From contig JAFYSJ010000025.1 in NCBI GenBank assembly GCA_017559445.1, positions 1 through 64,000 of the forward strand: 64,000 bases of DNA. Direction: 5' to 3'. Below, one piece after another: positions 1-9,096 of the stretch (position 1 is the first letter of the stretch; each line of letters opens with the position of its first letter). The notes beneath the pieces were generated by a model, which had not been told where the DNA came from, searched no databases, and was given only the letters and a program-made list of their open reading frames with translations. This DNA is from Clostridia bacterium. Lineage in GTDB: Bacteria > Bacillota > Clostridia > RGIG7378. A program made the translations under genes and the position numbers.

Positions 1-1224
1 CCAAAGCTGTCTAGAAATACACCAGTCCTGAATGTTCTCCATCCAATTGTAATAAATCTTAGAGAATCTCTCAGGTACAAACTTAGTCTTACCTGTCTTA
101 ACTACGTCAATAGCAGGACCTGCAAGAGGCTCCATCTTAACGTACCACTGAGGAGAAACAACAGGCTCTACTGTTGTACCGCAACGCTGACATGTACCAA
201 CGTTGTGTGTGTAAGGCTGAACCTTCTCAAGAAGGCCCTGTGCCTCAAAGTCAGCAACAATAGCCTTACGTGCCTCATATCTGTCCATACCAGCATACTT
301 GCCAGCATCTTCAGTCATCTTAGCATGCTTGTCGATAACTGTAATGAGAGCCAAATCGTGTCTCTTAGCAACCTCAAAGTCGTTGGGGTCATGTGCAGGA
401 GTAATCTTAACGCATCCTGTACCGAAATCCTTCTCAACGTAATCATCTGCAATGATTGGAATCTCTCTATCTGTCAAAGGCAACTTGAGCATCTTGCCAA
501 CAAGTGCTGCGTATCTCTCATCCTCTGGGTTAACGGCAACAGCTGTATCACCAAGGCATGTCTCAGGTCTAGTTGTAGCAACTACAAGGTAACCGGAACC
601 ATCTGCAAAAGGATATCTAAGGTGCCAGAAGGAACCTGCCTGGTCCTCATACTCTACCTCGATATCGGAAATGGATGTACCACACTTAGGGCACCAGTTG
701 GACATACGAACGCCTCTGTAAATAAGGCCCTTTTCGTAAAGTCTGCAGAATACTTCTAAAACAGCATCAGACAAACCTTCGTCCATTGTGAATCTCTCTC
801 TATCCCAGTCACAAGAAGTACCCATCTTCTTAAGCTGCTCGACGATGCGTCCACCATATACACGGCGCCACTCCCAAGCTCTCTCAAGGAACTCCTCTCT
901 TGTGATGTCTTCCTTGGAAATGCCTTCCTTAGCCATCTGGTCTACAATCTTGGCCTCTGTTGCAATACTTGCATGGTCTGTACCAGGGAGCCAAAGTGTC
1001 TCAAAACCAGACATTCTCTTATATCTAACGAGAATATCCTGCAATGTGCAGTCAAGGGCATGTCCTGTGTGGAGCTGTCCTGTAATGTTTGGTGGAGGCA
1101 TAACAATAGAGAAAGGCTTCTTATCTGGGTTCACCTTTGCATGGAAATATTTATTTTCAACCCACTTGTCATAAAGACGTGATTCAACCTGCGCGGGATC
1201 ATATGTTTTAGCTATCTCTCTCAT
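1..1224 (-). CDS. valS: Valine--tRNA ligase, N-terminal part (runs off the window)
   Basis: Charges tRNA-Val with valine in the cytoplasm. I translated 408 codons from an ATG at 1224, preceded by GGAG. The start [20 protein letters not shown] is typical of bacterial ValRS. The class I HIGH-type signature is seen as [15 protein letters not shown] near residues 45-60, and the window ends inside [13 protein letters not shown], just before the second half of the catalytic core. The family is about 880 residues, so roughly half lies beyond base 1. It has its own promoter at 1278-1306 and only about 47 bases of leader, so no T-box fits. Short open frames on the plus strand here are shadows. Confidence 0.97.
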   Translation of the reverse strand, partial: MREIAKTYDPAQVESRLYDKWVENKYFHAKVNPDKKPFSIVMPPPNITGQLHTGHALDCTLQDILVRYKRMSGFETLWLPGTDHASIATEAKIVDQMAKEGISKEDITREEFLERAWEWRRVYGGRIVEQLKKMGTSCDWDRERFTMDEGLSDAVLEVFCRLYEKGLIYRGVRMSNWCPKCGTSISDIEVEYEDQAGSFWHLRYPFADGSGYLVVATTRPETCLGDTAVAVNPEDERYAALVGKMLKLPLTDREIPIIADDYVEKDFGTGCVKITPAHDPNDFEVAKRHDLALITVIDKHAKMTEDAGKYAGMDRYEARKAIVADFEAQGLLEKVQPYTHNVGTCQRCGTTVEPVVSPQWYVKMEPLAGPAIDVVKTGKTKFVPERFSKIYYNWMENIQDWCISRQLW

Positions 1225-1277
1225 ATAGCAAATCTCCTAAACATTTGTTATTAGCCTACTACGGCACTATTTGAAGA

Positions 1278-1306
1278 ATTATACAATATTTTTGTTGGAT
1301 TGTTAA
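1278..1306 (-). promoter_or_regulatory. Promoter of valS
   Basis: On the minus strand, TTAACA (1301-1306), a 17-base spacer and TATAAT (1278-1283). The expected start near 1271 gives a short leader without T-box features. Confidence 0.8.
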
Positions 1307-1390
1307 GTCGTTTAAGTTGATGAAAACTACCGTTTTTTACTTTGAAACATTATGTAAGTACGATATTTTAATCAAAAAAATTTAATAAAT

Positions 1391-1444
1391 AAACAAAAAA
1401 GCAAAAAGTGCCTAATCAATGGTCTCTCCCATCAATTAAGCACT
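1391..1444 (-). terminator. Intrinsic terminator of the dgt-yfbR-deacetylase operon
   Basis: Imperfect long hairpin (arms 1406-1421 and 1430-1444) followed on the minus strand by a T-rich tract. It lies beyond repeat array 1, so the array is inside the transcript. Between here and the valS promoter (1307-1390) I see only AT-rich sequence. Confidence 0.8.
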
Positions 1445-1460
1445 CAAAATCTAAATCTTC

Positions 1461-1645
1461 ACTAGCACCAACGGTGCGGCCTACTAGGACCGAAGGTCCG
1501 GTTCACTAGCGAGTGAAACGAGCGGATACTAGCAAGCTTTGCTTGCGGCCACTAGGACCGAAGGTCCGGCCTACTAGCGCAGCGGCTCACTAGCGCGATA
1601 GCGCGGCTACTAGCCGAAGGCGGCCACTAGCTCAGCGGCTCACTA
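1461..1645. repeat. ACTAG-hairpin array 1 (9 units)
   Basis: Nine units of 16-23 bases, each beginning ACTAG (1461, 1483, 1505, 1528, 1551, 1573, 1589, 1609, 1626) with a final ACTA at 1642-1645. Inserts in order: CACCAACGGTG; GACCGAAGGTC; the non-palindromic CGAGTGAAACGAG; CAAGCTTTGCTTG; GACCGAAGGTC; CGCAGCG; CGCGATAGCGCG; CCGAAGGCGG; CTCAGCGG. The array starts directly behind the deacetylase stop codon (TGA then TAG TGA on the minus strand) and ends 16 bases before the terminator hairpin, so it is a 3' UTR element. Confidence 0.95.
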
Positions 1646-2863
1646 TCAATAAGTTCTCAACACTTGGCCATTTGGCAAATTAGTTGTAACATACTTAGCC
1701 CAGTTTGCAGGGCATGTAATTGTATTTGGATCGCCGTCACTTACTGTCCAGTAGCTCTCTGGCTGATTTGCAAGCCACCACTCAAAGTCCATGCGCTCCT
1801 CATAGTATCCTGTGGATCTAATTCTAGGAACAAATGACTTGTGATTTACAGAAGTTGTCATATGAGCTGGCTCTGCACCTACCAAGAAAACAGCCTTGTT
1901 TTCGTAAGATACACCGTTATATGTACCAGACAAAATCACTTCTGCCATTGCAGAGTCATACTCACCATATGGCAATGCCAAACTCTTAAGCTTATATCCT
2001 GGAACATAACTCTCCATAGCTTCCTGATTCTTACCAAGCTGGTACTTAATCTGGTCAGCAGACAAATTCTTAAGGGATGTGTGATTATATGTGTGGTTAC
2101 CAATCTCCCAACCCAAATCAATCAAATAATTAAGTCTCTGAGCAACTGTACCTGCACCATCGAATACACCTTGGCCAAGGTTTACGTAAATAATACCTGT
2201 GAATCCAAAGTCAGGATACTTCTCAGCAAACTTCTGCATTACGTATACTGCACACTTTGGATTAAGCTCAAGTTTACCATTAACCTCAATAAGGCTGAAC
2301 TGAGAGCTTACACCATCATCAAAAGTAAAGATAATTGGCTTAGTTCCAGCGGGAATTGTAATGTTGTTATTAAGGTAGTCTTCCATGGAAACAAGTCTGA
2401 ATCCAGCGTTATAAAGTCTCTCGCACAAGTCGTACAAGTAGTCAAAGCTGTTCATATACTGTCTAGTTCCTGTGGAATAGTTGGGGCTGTCAGCATCTGA
2501 GAACTGATGCCACATAACAATTGGCAAGTCTCCTGCCTCGTTTACACGCAAATTGGACAAATCCACATCTGTCAAATCTGTTGTATCATCTGGCACATAT
2601 GTAGGTCTAGCAGTAGGTGTGACTGTAGGTGCAGATGTTGGTGTACCTGTAGGCACATCTGTTGGTACTGCTGTTGGATCTGGTGTCATATGTACATCTG
2701 GAGTTGGTGTAGGATCTCCATTTGGTGTAGCTGTTGCATAAATTGGCGTTGGTGTTGGCTGCTCTACCTGAACATTCCCCTTGTAAAGCATTACACAAAT
2801 AACGCCACAAAGCACCAAAATTACTAAACACAATATGATATTTATCTTATTTCCGTTGTTCAT
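1646..2863 (-). CDS. Membrane-anchored polysaccharide deacetylase (NodB family)
   Basis: Predicted metal-dependent deacetylase acting outside the membrane on an N-acetylated polymer, possibly peptidoglycan; the substrate is not shown by the sequence. Residues 7-26 form an N-terminal membrane anchor, 35-92 a Pro/Thr-rich linker, and 114-405 the NodB domain. The metal and catalytic motifs are visible as TFDDG (180-184), HTYNH (257-261) and LPYG (297-300). The ribosome binding site GAGG overlaps the TGA stop of yfbR eight bases upstream, which suggests translational coupling. Its stop is directly followed by repeat array 1. Confidence 0.9.
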   Translation of the reverse strand: MNNGNKINIILCLVILVLCGVICVMLYKGNVQVEQPTPTPIYATATPNGDPTPTPDVHMTPDPTAVPTDVPTGTPTSAPTVTPTARPTYVPDDTTDLTDVDLSNLRVNEAGDLPIVMWHQFSDADSPNYSTGTRQYMNSFDYLYDLCERLYNAGFRLVSMEDYLNNNITIPAGTKPIIFTFDDGVSSQFSLIEVNGKLELNPKCAVYVMQKFAEKYPDFGFTGIIYVNLGQGVFDGAGTVAQRLNYLIDLGWEIGNHTYNHTSLKNLSADQIKYQLGKNQEAMESYVPGYKLKSLALPYGEYDSAMAEVILSGTYNGVSYENKAVFLVGAEPAHMTTSVNHKSFVPRIRSTGYYEERMDFEWWLANQPESYWTVSDGDPNTITCPANWAKYVTTNLPNGQVLRTY

Positions 2864-2871
2864 CTAAAACC

Positions 2872-3450
2872 TCAATCCATTTCATCCAATGTCAGTGCAT
2901 ATGCCGCCAAGAAATTGTCTACAAAATAGTCAACCTCTGCCATGTGCATATCCTTAATAGACTGCAAAATAGAATCAGCAGCCTTGGAAAATTCGCGATT
3001 ACCTACCTTGCTCTCCTCTACGCACTTAACGTATGCAGAAAGACGGTCTGCAGCCTTAACCAACTTCTTAATCTCTGGGTCAGAATCCTTAAGCAATGGG
3101 TCATATGTGGGCTGCATTTCCTGAGGAAGCATGGAAAGTAGTTTGTTGTTTGCAATCTCCTCAACTCTCCTGTATGCGTCGGAAATCTCAGGATTATAGT
3201 ACTTAACAGGTGTTGGCATATCGCCTGTGATAATCTCACTGCAATCATGGAAAAGAGCTGCAACTGCAATTTTGTCAGAATTGTAGTCCTTACCATAGTA
3301 TGTGTTACCAATTACGGCCAATGCGTGAGCAATAACTGCAACTCTATAGCTGTGCTCCTCTAGATTCTCCATATTGGTATTGCGCATGAGGGCCCATCTG
3401 TTTATGTACTTCATTCTAGCCAAATAGGCGTAGAAAATATTGTTCTTCAT
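2872..3450 (-). CDS. yfbR: 5'-deoxynucleotidase, YfbR-like HD protein
   Basis: Hydrolyses deoxyribonucleoside 5'-monophosphates to deoxynucleosides and phosphate. The 192 residues match the E. coli YfbR pattern along the whole length: INRWALMRN with R18 and W19, EEHSYRVA (H33), LFHDCSE (H68, D69), GDMPTPVKY and KAADRLSAY (D135). It lies 12 bases downstream of dgt with a GGAGG site, so the operon removes triphosphate from dNTPs (Dgt) and phosphate from dNMPs (YfbR). Nothing is odd in the sequence. Confidence 0.93.
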   Translation of the reverse strand: MKNNIFYAYLARMKYINRWALMRNTNMENLEEHSYRVAVIAHALAVIGNTYYGKDYNSDKIAVAALFHDCSEIITGDMPTPVKYYNPEISDAYRRVEEIANNKLLSMLPQEMQPTYDPLLKDSDPEIKKLVKAADRLSAYVKCVEESKVGNREFSKAADSILQSIKDMHMAEVDYFVDNFLAAYALTLDEMD

Positions 3451-3462
3451 TAATCCTCCAAA

Positions 3463-4611
3463 TTAAAGCAGGTAAATAGACTCAAATGCCTTGATTGCAT
3501 ATCCGTCTGTCATACCAGACAAAAAGTCTGCTACCTTATGCTCATCTGTCTCTGTTTCATTATACGAATGTTGACGAATAAAAGTTCCAAACTGTCTGTG
3601 AAGGTCCAATTCGCTGGCTTCCATTTCATCTATAGACATTGTTGTAACTGCCTCGTACAAAGACTCAAAAAGGCCTTCCAACATATTTTCTGTAGTCTTT
3701 TCGTATCTCTTAATCTTATCTGCCTTATAAATTCGCTCGTAGTTCTGCTCAATGAGTTCCTTAAGAGCCTGACCCTTTTCGTCACTCAAACGGATAATAT
3801 CCTCACCATAGCTGTTCTCAATAACATCCATAACAAGGGTATTAATAATCTCACCATTATTTTTACCAAGAACCTTACGGCAATGGCTATCTGCCTCGTC
3901 GGAAATAAGGCCTACGCGAATGGCGTCTTCTATATCTCGCCCAACGTAAGCGATCTTATCCACTAATCTAACAAGGCAACCCTCCAATGTGTATGGTCTC
4001 TGGGCTGCAATATTAGGATCCTTAAGGGAATCTCTAGACTTAGTTGTGTCTCTGTAGAGAATGTACTCGTTCTTAAGCTCACCGCAATGGCAAACAATAC
4101 CGTCTCTTACCTCGTATGTAAGGTTAAGTCCGTGATGTCTTACGCCGTCCTTATCAACATGCTGTCCAAGCCTCTCAACTACTCTAAGGCTCTGCTCTTC
4201 ATGTCTAAATTTAAATGGATTTTTACACTCTTTGAGGCACTTATTAATAACTCTTTCACCTGTGTGGCCAAATGGGGCGTGACCCAAATCATGGCCCAAA
4301 GCAATTGCACGTGTAAGTTCTGTGTTAAGACCAAGTGTCTTAGAAATAGTCTCAGAAATTGCTGAAACGTTAAGAACATGCTCAAGTCTTGTGCAAACAT
4401 GATCATTCTTAGTGTTAAAGAAAACCTGAGTCTTGTGTCTCAATCTTCTAAACTGGGATGAATACTGAATACGGTTAGCATCTCGCTCGTAAATAGTACG
4501 AATGTTGCATGGCAATTCTTCCCTGTCTCTGCCACGGGATTCATTACTAAAAGATGCGTATGGGCGCAGGATCAGTCGTTCTTGATCTTCTTTAATCTGT
4601 GTCCAATTCAT
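3463..4611 (-). CDS. dgt: Deoxynucleoside triphosphate triphosphohydrolase (Dgt family)
   Basis: HD-domain enzyme that cleaves dNTPs to deoxynucleosides and tripolyphosphate. The HD signature is present as RLRHKTQVF, TRLEHVLNV and ALGHDLGHAPFGHTGE. I chose the ATG at 4611 (382 residues, MNWTQIKED) because GGAGG sits six bases before it; an in-frame TTG at 4617 would abut the binding site. First gene of the operon with yfbR and the deacetylase, from a promoter at 4741-4770, with a hairpin-rich leader of about 120 bases. Confidence 0.92.
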   Translation of the reverse strand: MNWTQIKEDQERLILRPYASFSNESRGRDREELPCNIRTIYERDANRIQYSSQFRRLRHKTQVFFNTKNDHVCTRLEHVLNVSAISETISKTLGLNTELTRAIALGHDLGHAPFGHTGERVINKCLKECKNPFKFRHEEQSLRVVERLGQHVDKDGVRHHGLNLTYEVRDGIVCHCGELKNEYILYRDTTKSRDSLKDPNIAAQRPYTLEGCLVRLVDKIAYVGRDIEDAIRVGLISDEADSHCRKVLGKNNGEIINTLVMDVIENSYGEDIIRLSDEKGQALKELIEQNYERIYKADKIKRYEKTTENMLEGLFESLYEAVTTMSIDEMEASELDLHRQFGTFIRQHSYNETETDEHKVADFLSGMTDGYAIKAFESIYLL

Positions 4612-4734
4612 AAGCAACCTCCGAAATCAGTGTTTGATGTTTAGTGAATGTCTCTATGTTCACTTCGTTCACATTATATGTTCGCAATGCTCACGTGCTT
4701 GCATATCTCACGTGCGCAAGCACTTCTCATCCAT
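4612..4734 (-). other. Hairpin-rich 5' leader of dgt
   Basis: The predicted leader contains GTGCTTGC and GCAAGCAC as an inverted repeat around 4698-4726 and a direct repeat GTGAAC-GAA-GTGAAC around 4653-4668. No known riboswitch motif is recognised. Together with 4735-4978 (promoter, terminator of mfd, repeat array 2) this accounts for the gene-free stretch between dgt and mfd. Confidence 0.5.
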
Positions 4735-4740
4735 TTAAAC

Positions 4741-4770
4741 ATTATACCAAGCATAGGGTTGTTGTGTAAA
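4741..4770 (-). promoter_or_regulatory. Promoter of the dgt operon
   Basis: Minus strand TTTACA (4765-4770), 18-base spacer, TATAAT (4741-4746). Confidence 0.7.
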
Positions 4771-4794
4771 TGTTTTGCTTGTTCTGTCCCAAAG

Positions 4795-4822
4795 CAAAAC
4801 AAAACCGAGGTTTCCCCCGGTT
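4795..4822 (-). terminator. Intrinsic terminator of the yebC-glmU-pth-mfd operon
   Basis: Hairpin with arms AACCG and CGGTT (4803-4822) followed on the minus strand by TTGTTTTGCTTT. It lies beyond repeat array 2. Confidence 0.85.
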
Positions 4823-4855
4823 GTTAGATGTTCTATTAGCGCATCTGTTCGGCCT

Positions 4856-4982
4856 ACTAGCGTAGCGGCTCACTAGCCGAAGGCGGCCTACTAGCAACGC
4901 AGTTGCGACTACTAGCGCAGCGGTTCACTAGCCGAAGGCGGCTCACTAGCGCAGCGGTCTACTAGCCGAAGGCGATCACTAG
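4856..4982. repeat. ACTAG-hairpin array 2 (7 units plus one inside the end of mfd)
   Basis: ACTAG at 4856, 4872, 4890, 4911, 4927, 4945, 4961 and 4978; a degenerate unit beginning ATTAG lies at about 4836. Inserts: CGTAGCG, CCGAAGGCGG, CAACGCAGTTG, CGCAGCG, CCGAAGGCGG, CGCAGCG, CCGAAGGCG. The last ACTAG (4978-4982) contains the mfd stop codon (4979-4981), and the next insert, GCAACGCAGTTTGC, is the coding sequence of the last Mfd residues. The array lies between the mfd stop and its terminator. Confidence 0.95.
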
Positions 4983-7900
4983 CAACGCAGTTTGCCCAAC
5001 AGTTCCTTCACCGCTCCAACTGCCACTGCATTGTCCATGGACACCTTAAGTCGTATGCTAGGACGCTCACTTGCGTTAAATGTAAGCTTATCGCCATACT
5101 CACCCACCAGCTGAAGTAATGCCTGAGGCTTAATCTTGCTACCCAAGTCATACTTCATCTCGGCATGGCCCTTTTCGATGTGAACCACAGTAAATCCACA
5201 TTCTGTTGCAAACGCCTTAACAAGAGCAACCTGAATAAGGTTTTCTGTTTCCTTAGGAACATCACCGAATCTATCGATCAGCTCATCCCTCATATCCATA
5301 GCCTCATCCTCGTTAGACAAGGATGCAATACGCTTGTAAATATCAAGCTTTGCGGAGTCGTTAGGCACATACTCTGGTGGAATGTATGCGTCGATAAGCA
5401 CCTCGATGGTTGCCTCCACCTTTTCCTGCTCTACAGGCTCTCCTGTTAACTCAGCAACAGCCTGGTTAAGCAACTTACAGTACATATCGTATCCAACAGA
5501 TGCCATGTGTCCATGCTGCTCAGGTCCCAAAACGTTACCTGCACCACGAATTTCCAAGTCTCGCAATGCAATTTTGTAACCTGCTCCGAACTCTGTGAAC
5601 TCCTTAATAGCACGGATACGAGCCTCTGCTGTTTCGTTAAGCACTTTATCTCTGCGATGCAAAATATATGCATATGCCAAGCGATTACTACGTCCTACTC
5701 TGCCTCTTATCTGATAAAGCTGAGCCAATCCCAATCGATCTGCATTCTCTACGATAATAGTATTAGCATTTGGATAATCCAAACCAGACTCAATAATTGT
5801 AGTAGAAACAAGAACGTTATACTCGTTGTTGTAGAAGCTGTGCATCTTCTCTTCCAGCTCCTTTTCGCTCATTTGTCCATGGGCAAATTCTACCTTTGCC
5901 TCAGGTACAAGCTTACGAATTTCCTCCGTTTTTTGCTCAATGTCTATTACTCTGTTGTACAGATAGAACACCTGTCCATCTCTGGCAAGCTCTCTGCAGA
6001 TTGCTTCCCTTACAACATCGTCATCCTGCTCCATTACGAATGTCTGTACTGGATATCTCTCCTCCGGTGGTTCCTCGATAATAGAAATATCTCTAATGCC
6101 ACTCATGGACATGTGGAGTGTTCTAGGAATTGGTGTGGCAGTCATAACCAAAGTATCTACATTTGGCTTTAGGGTCTTAATCCTTTCCTTGTCTGCTACG
6201 CCAAAACGCTGCTCTTCGTCGATTACAAAAAGTCCAAAGTCGGAGAACTTTACGTCCTTAGACAATATTCTATGTGTACCTACAAGGATATCAATCTCAC
6301 CCTTTTCGAGACGTGACAAAATATCTGCCTGCTGGGCCTTGTTCTTAAAACGGCTAAGGCTCTCGATGCGAATTGGATAGTCCTTCATTCTTCGCTCAAG
6401 CGATTCTGTCTGCTGCTGGCACAAAACTGTAGTTGGTACAAGGTATGCAACCTGCTTACCATCCATTACAGCCTTAAACATGGCTCTAGTGGCAACCTCT
6501 GTCTTGCCATAACCTACGTCACCGCAAAGAAGTCTGTCCATGATGCGCTCTGACTCCATGTCCTGTTTGATTTCCTTGATACAACGAAGCTGGTCCTCTG
6601 TCTCTACGAAATCAAACTTTTCCTCAAACTCTCTCTGCCAATCTGTGTCTGGTGAGAAAGCGTGTCCCTTGGTTGTTCTGCGCTTTTGGAACAGCAAAAT
6701 AAGCTCTGCTGCCAATTCCTTAAGGGATTCCTTAACCTTTGCCTTAGTCTTTTGCCACTCTAGGCCACCTAACTTGTTTACCTTGGGGCCACCGCCACCT
6801 GTACCAATGTATTTTTGGATAAGATCCAGTCTATCGGATGGCAAATAGAGCACGTCTGTGCCACTATACTTTACCTTGATATATTCTCTAGTTGTTTTGT
6901 CAATGGTCAGCTTTTCCAGACCCTGGTATATGCCGATACCGTGGATATTGTGTACAACGTAATCGCCAATGGAAAGCTCTGCGAAATCTGTAATTGACTT
7001 AGCATCCTTTGTCTTAGCCTTTGTGCCTGTGCGAACAGCCTTGCCTGTTAACTCCTTGTCAGTCAAAACAACCATTCTAGCCGCTGGATACTCATATCCA
7101 GAGCTAAGCTGTCCAACCAAAATTGTTACTTGTCCGACGATTGCATCAAAGTTGTACTCTCTGCGAATTGCAGCCGTAACTCCCTGTGCCTCAAACATGG
7201 ACTCCAAGGCCTTAGCCCTAGTTCCGCTATTTGCTACAACAATTACCCTATATTCTCTAGCACACCAATCCTTAATGTCGGAAATAAGCTGTGCTTCTCT
7301 GCCGGAATATGCTGTAAGCTGACGCATTGGAACGGAGAAAGCCTTAATATGCTGCTCGGATACAACAGAGTTAATAACCAAAGTGTCCTTGGACTCAATC
7401 TTAGTCAGAAGTTTATCCTTAGATAAAATATTTCCCTCTGCTGCTGGAAGTACGCTACCCTTTTCTCTAAGCACGCGAACAAGCTCACCATACTCCATAG
7501 CGTAGTTTGTAAATCTTTCGTATACCCTTGGCTTTTCGTCCAGTACAATCAAAGCATCCTTGTGGATGTAGTCAAAAAGGTCTGCATCCATGGTGGAAAT
7601 AAGCCTCAAGTATCTATCTACCGGACTGGTCCAACCAGATGTTTCGAATCTCTCGAAGTCGCTATGGATTGCCTCTTCTACCTTCTGAATACGCTCCTTG
7701 TAGTGAGAATCCTTGTGAGAGGATGCGTAAATGTTAAGCTCAGCCAATGCCTGTTCCTTAAGGCCACGTCTGTCCTCTGCTGTAAGGATAATGTCTGTGG
7801 CCGGCAAAATTGTAATGCTATCTACACTGTCAATGGATCGCTGTGTAAACCTATCGAAGTATCGAATTGTGTCGATATCGTCTCCCCAATACTCCAAACG

Positions 7901-8467
7901 GATTGGGTTATCTGCACCAACTGGGAAGATATCAACAATACCTCCACGGATGGCGAACTGACCCTGTCCTGAAACCTGTGGTTCTCTCACATATCCTGCT
8001 GTAACCAAGTCCATAACAAGCTGGTCTACAACCAAAGTCTCTCCTGAAGACAAATAAATCTCTGCACTCTTAAAGACATCTGGCCTTGGAAGCCTATGGA
8101 ACATGGCCTCAGGAGATGTGATTACAAATTGATATGCATTTTTAGAAATCTTGTCTAATGCTGCGATTCTGCTTCTAACATTATCTCTGGAGAAACCGTC
8201 CACGCTATGCATGAGGATTTCCTTAGACAAAAACAGACATGCCTCGTTGTCAAAGAACTTAAAGTCATCAAAAATACGCTTTGCAGCCAATTCGTTTGCT
8301 GCAACGTAAATGATTCTGCGGCCCAATGCCTTAGAAATTGCAAAGCAAATATGGGCCTTCTCCGTTAAGGAGGGCCCTATTAACGCTGCCTTTCCCTCTG
8401 TTTTGAGGGTCTGGACTACGCCAGTTATGGCAGTAGTATTCAAAATTGGCTCTACAAAAGCCTTCAT
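4979..8467 (-). CDS. mfd: Transcription-repair coupling factor
   Basis: DNA translocase that removes stalled RNA polymerase and recruits UvrA. 1162 residues, full family length. UvrB-like N-terminal modules run to about 470; the CarD-like RNA polymerase interaction domain is at about 495-555 (GDYVVHNIHGIGIYQG, YLPSDRL); the RecG-like helicase has Walker A GDVGYGKTE (649-657) and DEEQRFG (750-756); the TRCF C-terminal domain follows. The start lies three bases after the pth stop with a weak binding site, so translation is probably coupled. The last residues (L-R-C) and the TAG stop lie inside a unit of repeat array 2. Confidence 0.97.
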   Translation of the reverse strand: MKAFVEPILNTTAITGVVQTLKTEGKAALIGPSLTEKAHICFAISKALGRRIIYVAANELAAKRIFDDFKFFDNEACLFLSKEILMHSVDGFSRDNVRSRIAALDKISKNAYQFVITSPEAMFHRLPRPDVFKSAEIYLSSGETLVVDQLVMDLVTAGYVREPQVSGQGQFAIRGGIVDIFPVGADNPIRLEYWGDDIDTIRYFDRFTQRSIDSVDSITILPATDIILTAEDRRGLKEQALAELNIYASSHKDSHYKERIQKVEEAIHSDFERFETSGWTSPVDRYLRLISTMDADLFDYIHKDALIVLDEKPRVYERFTNYAMEYGELVRVLREKGSVLPAAEGNILSKDKLLTKIESKDTLVINSVVSEQHIKAFSVPMRQLTAYSGREAQLISDIKDWCAREYRVIVVANSGTRAKALESMFEAQGVTAAIRREYNFDAIVGQVTILVGQLSSGYEYPAARMVVLTDKELTGKAVRTGTKAKTKDAKSITDFAELSIGDYVVHNIHGIGIYQGLEKLTIDKTTREYIKVKYSGTDVLYLPSDRLDLIQKYIGTGGGGPKVNKLGGLEWQKTKAKVKESLKELAAELILLFQKRRTTKGHAFSPDTDWQREFEEKFDFVETEDQLRCIKEIKQDMESERIMDRLLCGDVGYGKTEVATRAMFKAVMDGKQVAYLVPTTVLCQQQTESLERRMKDYPIRIESLSRFKNKAQQADILSRLEKGEIDILVGTHRILSKDVKFSDFGLFVIDEEQRFGVADKERIKTLKPNVDTLVMTATPIPRTLHMSMSGIRDISIIEEPPEERYPVQTFVMEQDDDVVREAICRELARDGQVFYLYNRVIDIEQKTEEIRKLVPEAKVEFAHGQMSEKELEEKMHSFYNNEYNVLVSTTIIESGLDYPNANTIIVENADRLGLAQLYQIRGRVGRSNRLAYAYILHRRDKVLNETAEARIRAIKEFTEFGAGYKIALRDLEIRGAGNVLGPEQHGHMASVGYDMYCKLLNQAVAELTGEPVEQEKVEATIEVLIDAYIPPEYVPNDSAKLDIYKRIASLSNEDEAMDMRDELIDRFGDVPKETENLIQVALVKAFATECGFTVVHIEKGHAEMKYDLGSKIKPQALLQLVGEYGDKLTFNASERPSIRLKVSMDNAVAVGAVKELLGKLRC

Positions 8468-8470
8468 ATA

Positions 8471-9091
8471 CTACTTTCTGCTTTCGTTATATTTATTCAT
8501 GGCCTTTTCAACGCCAGAATCTAATATTTCAAGTGCAGCGTCTGCTGCCTTCTCAAGTGCAGGAGTCAAAATCTCCATGTCCTGAGCTGTGAACTTACCG
8601 AGAACATAATCCTTAGCCTCGATAATACCGTGACATCCAATACCTACTCTAATACGTGGGAATTCCTGTGTATTAATGCAAGAAATGATGGACTTCATGC
8701 CATTGTGGGAACCTGCGCTACCCTTCATTCTCATACGAAGGCGACCAAGTTCCAAATCCATATCGTCATAAATAACGATAATGTTACCTGCTGGAATCTT
8801 AAAGTATCCTGCAAGGTCTCTAATGGACTCACCACTTAAGTTCATGTATGTCAAGGGCTCCAAAAGATAGAGCTCCTTGCCGTTATAGTCAACCTTAGTG
8901 TACATGCCGTTGAACTTTTTAAGCTTAAGACTTGCGTTAAGCTTGGATAAAAGACAATCTATTACCATAAAGCCAACATTATGTCTTGTCTTAGCGTACT
9001 GGCTACCAGGGTTGCCTAAACCAACGATAAGGTATCTGTTGTCAGATACCTTATTAGTTGAAGATTTTACTGTATTTTTCTTACCAAACAT
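8471..9091 (-). CDS. pth: Peptidyl-tRNA hydrolase
   Basis: Releases peptides from peptidyl-tRNA that has dropped off ribosomes. GLGNPG (25-30), the catalytic histidine in TRHNVGF (H38), the acidic YDDMDLELGRLR segment (about 108-119) and GSAGSHNG all match the Pth family. The 206 residues include a 17-residue N-terminal extension rich in Lys and Ser. It follows the uridyltransferase gene by five bases with only AAGG as binding site, and is third in the yebC operon. Confidence 0.95.
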   Translation of the reverse strand: MFGKKNTVKSSTNKVSDNRYLIVGLGNPGSQYAKTRHNVGFMVIDCLLSKLNASLKLKKFNGMYTKVDYNGKELYLLEPLTYMNLSGESIRDLAGYFKIPAGNIIVIYDDMDLELGRLRMRMKGSAGSHNGMKSIISCINTQEFPRIRVGIGCHGIIEAKDYVLGKFTAQDMEILTPALEKAADAALEILDSGVEKAMNKYNESRK

Positions 9092-9096
9092 TAAAT

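Noticed and set aside
1225-1277. T-box leader for valS
   Set aside because: Only about 47 bases lie between the predicted start and the ATG, and no AGGGTGGNACCGCG motif is present. The same holds for serS and asnS.
2507-2827. Cys/Trp-rich open frame on the plus strand
   Set aside because: Shadow of the Pro/Thr linker codons of the deacetylase on the opposite strand.
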